In this document: positions 62,917 through 64,000 of the stretch, in pieces | Position numbering within the stretch: position 1 is the first letter of the stretch | Layout of the letters: the number at the start of each line of letters is the position of its first letter | NCBI RefSeq assembly: GCF_002895005.1 | Contig: NZ_POWF01000007.1 | Coordinates: 1-64,000 of the forward strand | Origin: Hanstruepera neustonica | Lineage (GTDB): Bacteria; Bacteroidota; Bacteroidia; Flavobacteriales; Flavobacteriaceae | Reading direction: 5' to 3' | DNA length: 64,000 bases | The notes under the pieces: generated by a model | What the model was told of the DNA's origin: nothing | Databases searched by the model: none | Seen by the model: the letters and a program-made list of their open reading frames with translations, nothing else | Position numbers and translations under genes: made by a program

Positions 62917-64000
62917 ATGCTTGCCATATTACGAAAAGAAATAACCAGTTTTTTTGCTTCACCTATTGGCTATTTGGTCATGGCTATTTTTTTGATTTTA
63001 AACGGTCTGTTTTTATGGTTGTTTAATGGGGAGTTCAATATTCTAAACAACGGGTTTGCAGATCTGTCGAGTTTTTTCACTTTGGCACCTTGGATTTTAC
63101 TGTTTTTAATACCCGCTGTAACCATGCGGAGTTTTTCGGATGAGAAAAAACAGGGAACCCTGGAATTATTGCTGACCAAACCTATTAGCACCTTTCAAAT
63201 TGTATTAGGTAAATATTTAGGTGCCGTACTGCTGATTATTTTGGCTTTAATTCCAACGCTTCTGTATGTGTATTCGGTTTATCAATTAGGCAATCCTATT
63301 GGAAATTTAGATTTTGGAAGCACCTTGGGCTCCTATTTGGGGCTTTTGTTTTTAGTAGCCGCCTATACCGCCATAGGCATATTTGCTTCCAGTATTACCG
63401 ATAATCAAATAGTCGCTTTTATAGTAGCTGTTTTTGGCTGTTTCTTTTTCTATATGGGTTTTGAGGGCCTTGCTGATTTTATAGCCAGTAACTTTTTAGA
63501 GCAGTTGGGTATGGATGCCCATTTTAAAAGTATGAGTCGTGGTGTTTTGGATACACGGGATATTCTGTACTTTTTAAGTGTGACCCTTTTTTTCATGATG
63601 CTCACAACTGCCAATATTGGTGTTAAAAAGTTTGATAAAAAGGGCTTTACAACTATCACCCTACTATTGCTGGGTTTATTGGTTTTAAACATTTTTACAC
63701 ATTCCATTTACAAACGCTTTGACCTGACCAGTGACAAACGCTACACCTTGAGTGAAGCCGCTATAAATACTATTCAAACCGCAGACTCGCCTATAGAAAT
63801 CGATGTGTTTTTGGATGGCACCAACTTACCTTCTGAATTCCGAAGATTGCAAACCGAAACGAAGCAGTTGTTAGATGAATTTGCTGCACAAAATAGCCGT
63901 ATTATCTATAAGTTCATAAATCCGCTAGAGGATGATAATTTACGTGAAAGCAACATTCAACAGTTAAATAATCGTGGCTTGACACCCATGCAAGTTAGTG
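62917..64000 (+). CDS. GldF-GldG fusion of the gliding-motility ABC transporter (partial, runs off the window)
   Basis: Open from ATG 62917 to the end of the window (361 codons, no stop). Residues 1-240 are a GldF-type permease: LAILRKEITSFFASPIGYLVMAIFL, MRSFSDEKKQGTLELLLTKP, six membrane helices. Without a stop it continues into FTTITLLLLGLLVLNIFTHSIYKRFDLTSDKRYTLSEAA (about 248-285), the start of GldG, and then the GldG ABC-type extracytoplasmic domain. In Flavobacterium johnsoniae these are separate proteins (GldF about 241 aa) that form a transporter with GldA and are needed for gliding. A T7 run lies in the junction at 63587-63593. The 3' part is outside the window. Confidence 0.85.
   Translation, partial: MLAILRKEITSFFASPIGYLVMAIFLILNGLFLWLFNGEFNILNNGFADLSSFFTLAPWILLFLIPAVTMRSFSDEKKQGTLELLLTKPISTFQIVLGKYLGAVLLIILALIPTLLYVYSVYQLGNPIGNLDFGSTLGSYLGLLFLVAAYTAIGIFASSITDNQIVAFIVAVFGCFFFYMGFEGLADFIASNFLEQLGMDAHFKSMSRGVLDTRDILYFLSVTLFFMMLTTANIGVKKFDKKGFTTITLLLLGLLVLNIFTHSIYKRFDLTSDKRYTLSEAAINTIQTADSPIEIDVFLDGTNLPSEFRRLQTETKQLLDEFAAQNSRIIYKFINPLEDDNLRESNIQQLNNRGLTPMQVS

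Overview
The window comes from a low-GC member of the Bacteroidota, almost certainly a marine-type Flavobacteriaceae; I cannot fix the genus. The grounds are: a type IX secretion C-terminal sorting domain (3628-5340), gliding-motility GldF/GldG sequence at the right edge, the conserved order phoH-purC / SAM-hydrolase / monooxygenase / gldF, DUF4294, DUF6090, DUF4268 and PhnB-like proteins, TAnnTTTG-type -7 promoter boxes and almost no Shine-Dalgarno signal.

Layout. 0.1-9.8 kb: housekeeping and small accessory genes (THUMP rRNA methyltransferase, methyltransferase-ZIP transporter-DUF4268 operon, a secreted VCBS/ASPIC protein, hemolysin III, M42 aminopeptidase, Nudix, PrsW). 9.9-13.5 kb: a three-gene biotin-dependent acyl-CoA carboxylase operon. 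13.5-18 kb: DUF1579 protein, a Bcr/CflA exporter broken at a T8 run, MarC, a DinB-like protein and a NYN/LOTUS protein, then a repeat-rich non-coding stretch of about 0.8 kb. 18.1-29.6 kb: a cassette-like orphan gene, a methyltransferase, two serine hydrolases, a P1 peptidase, a propeller lipoprotein, YceI, a Crp/Fnr regulator and an amidase.

29.7-45.1 kb is one functional block for uptake and activation of acetate and other short acids: a cNMP/CBS/DUF294 protein with a DnaQ-like exonuclease, two acyl-CoA synthetases (Acs and PrpE type), a small membrane protein, a receiver-only response regulator, a symporter-histidine kinase of the CrbS type, an ActP-like symporter with its DUF4212 partner, a porin, a solo InsA-like zinc-finger/HTH protein and an AGCS amino acid symporter. 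The likely logic is sensing by the SSF-kinase, import by porin and symporter, and activation to acyl-CoA; the carboxylase operon may act on such acyl-CoAs.

45.3-64 kb: S41 peptidase, TraB-like lipoprotein, then (47.95-50.2 kb) an AT-rich array of three unrelated orphan genes separated by imperfect palindromes that share ends and stand 11-12 bases after stop codons. This closely resembles integron cassette geometry, yet no integrase is present. The same type of palindrome flanks an orphan gene at 18.1-18.85 kb. This is the most unusual system in the window. The rest is small enzymes (acyloxyacyl hydrolase, SRPBCC, TfoX, lipidated RidA, amidohydrolase, DODA-type dioxygenase), purC-phoH, a SAM hydrolase and an in-frame GldF-GldG fusion running off the right edge. 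No rRNA, tRNA, CRISPR array or complete insertion sequence was recognised.
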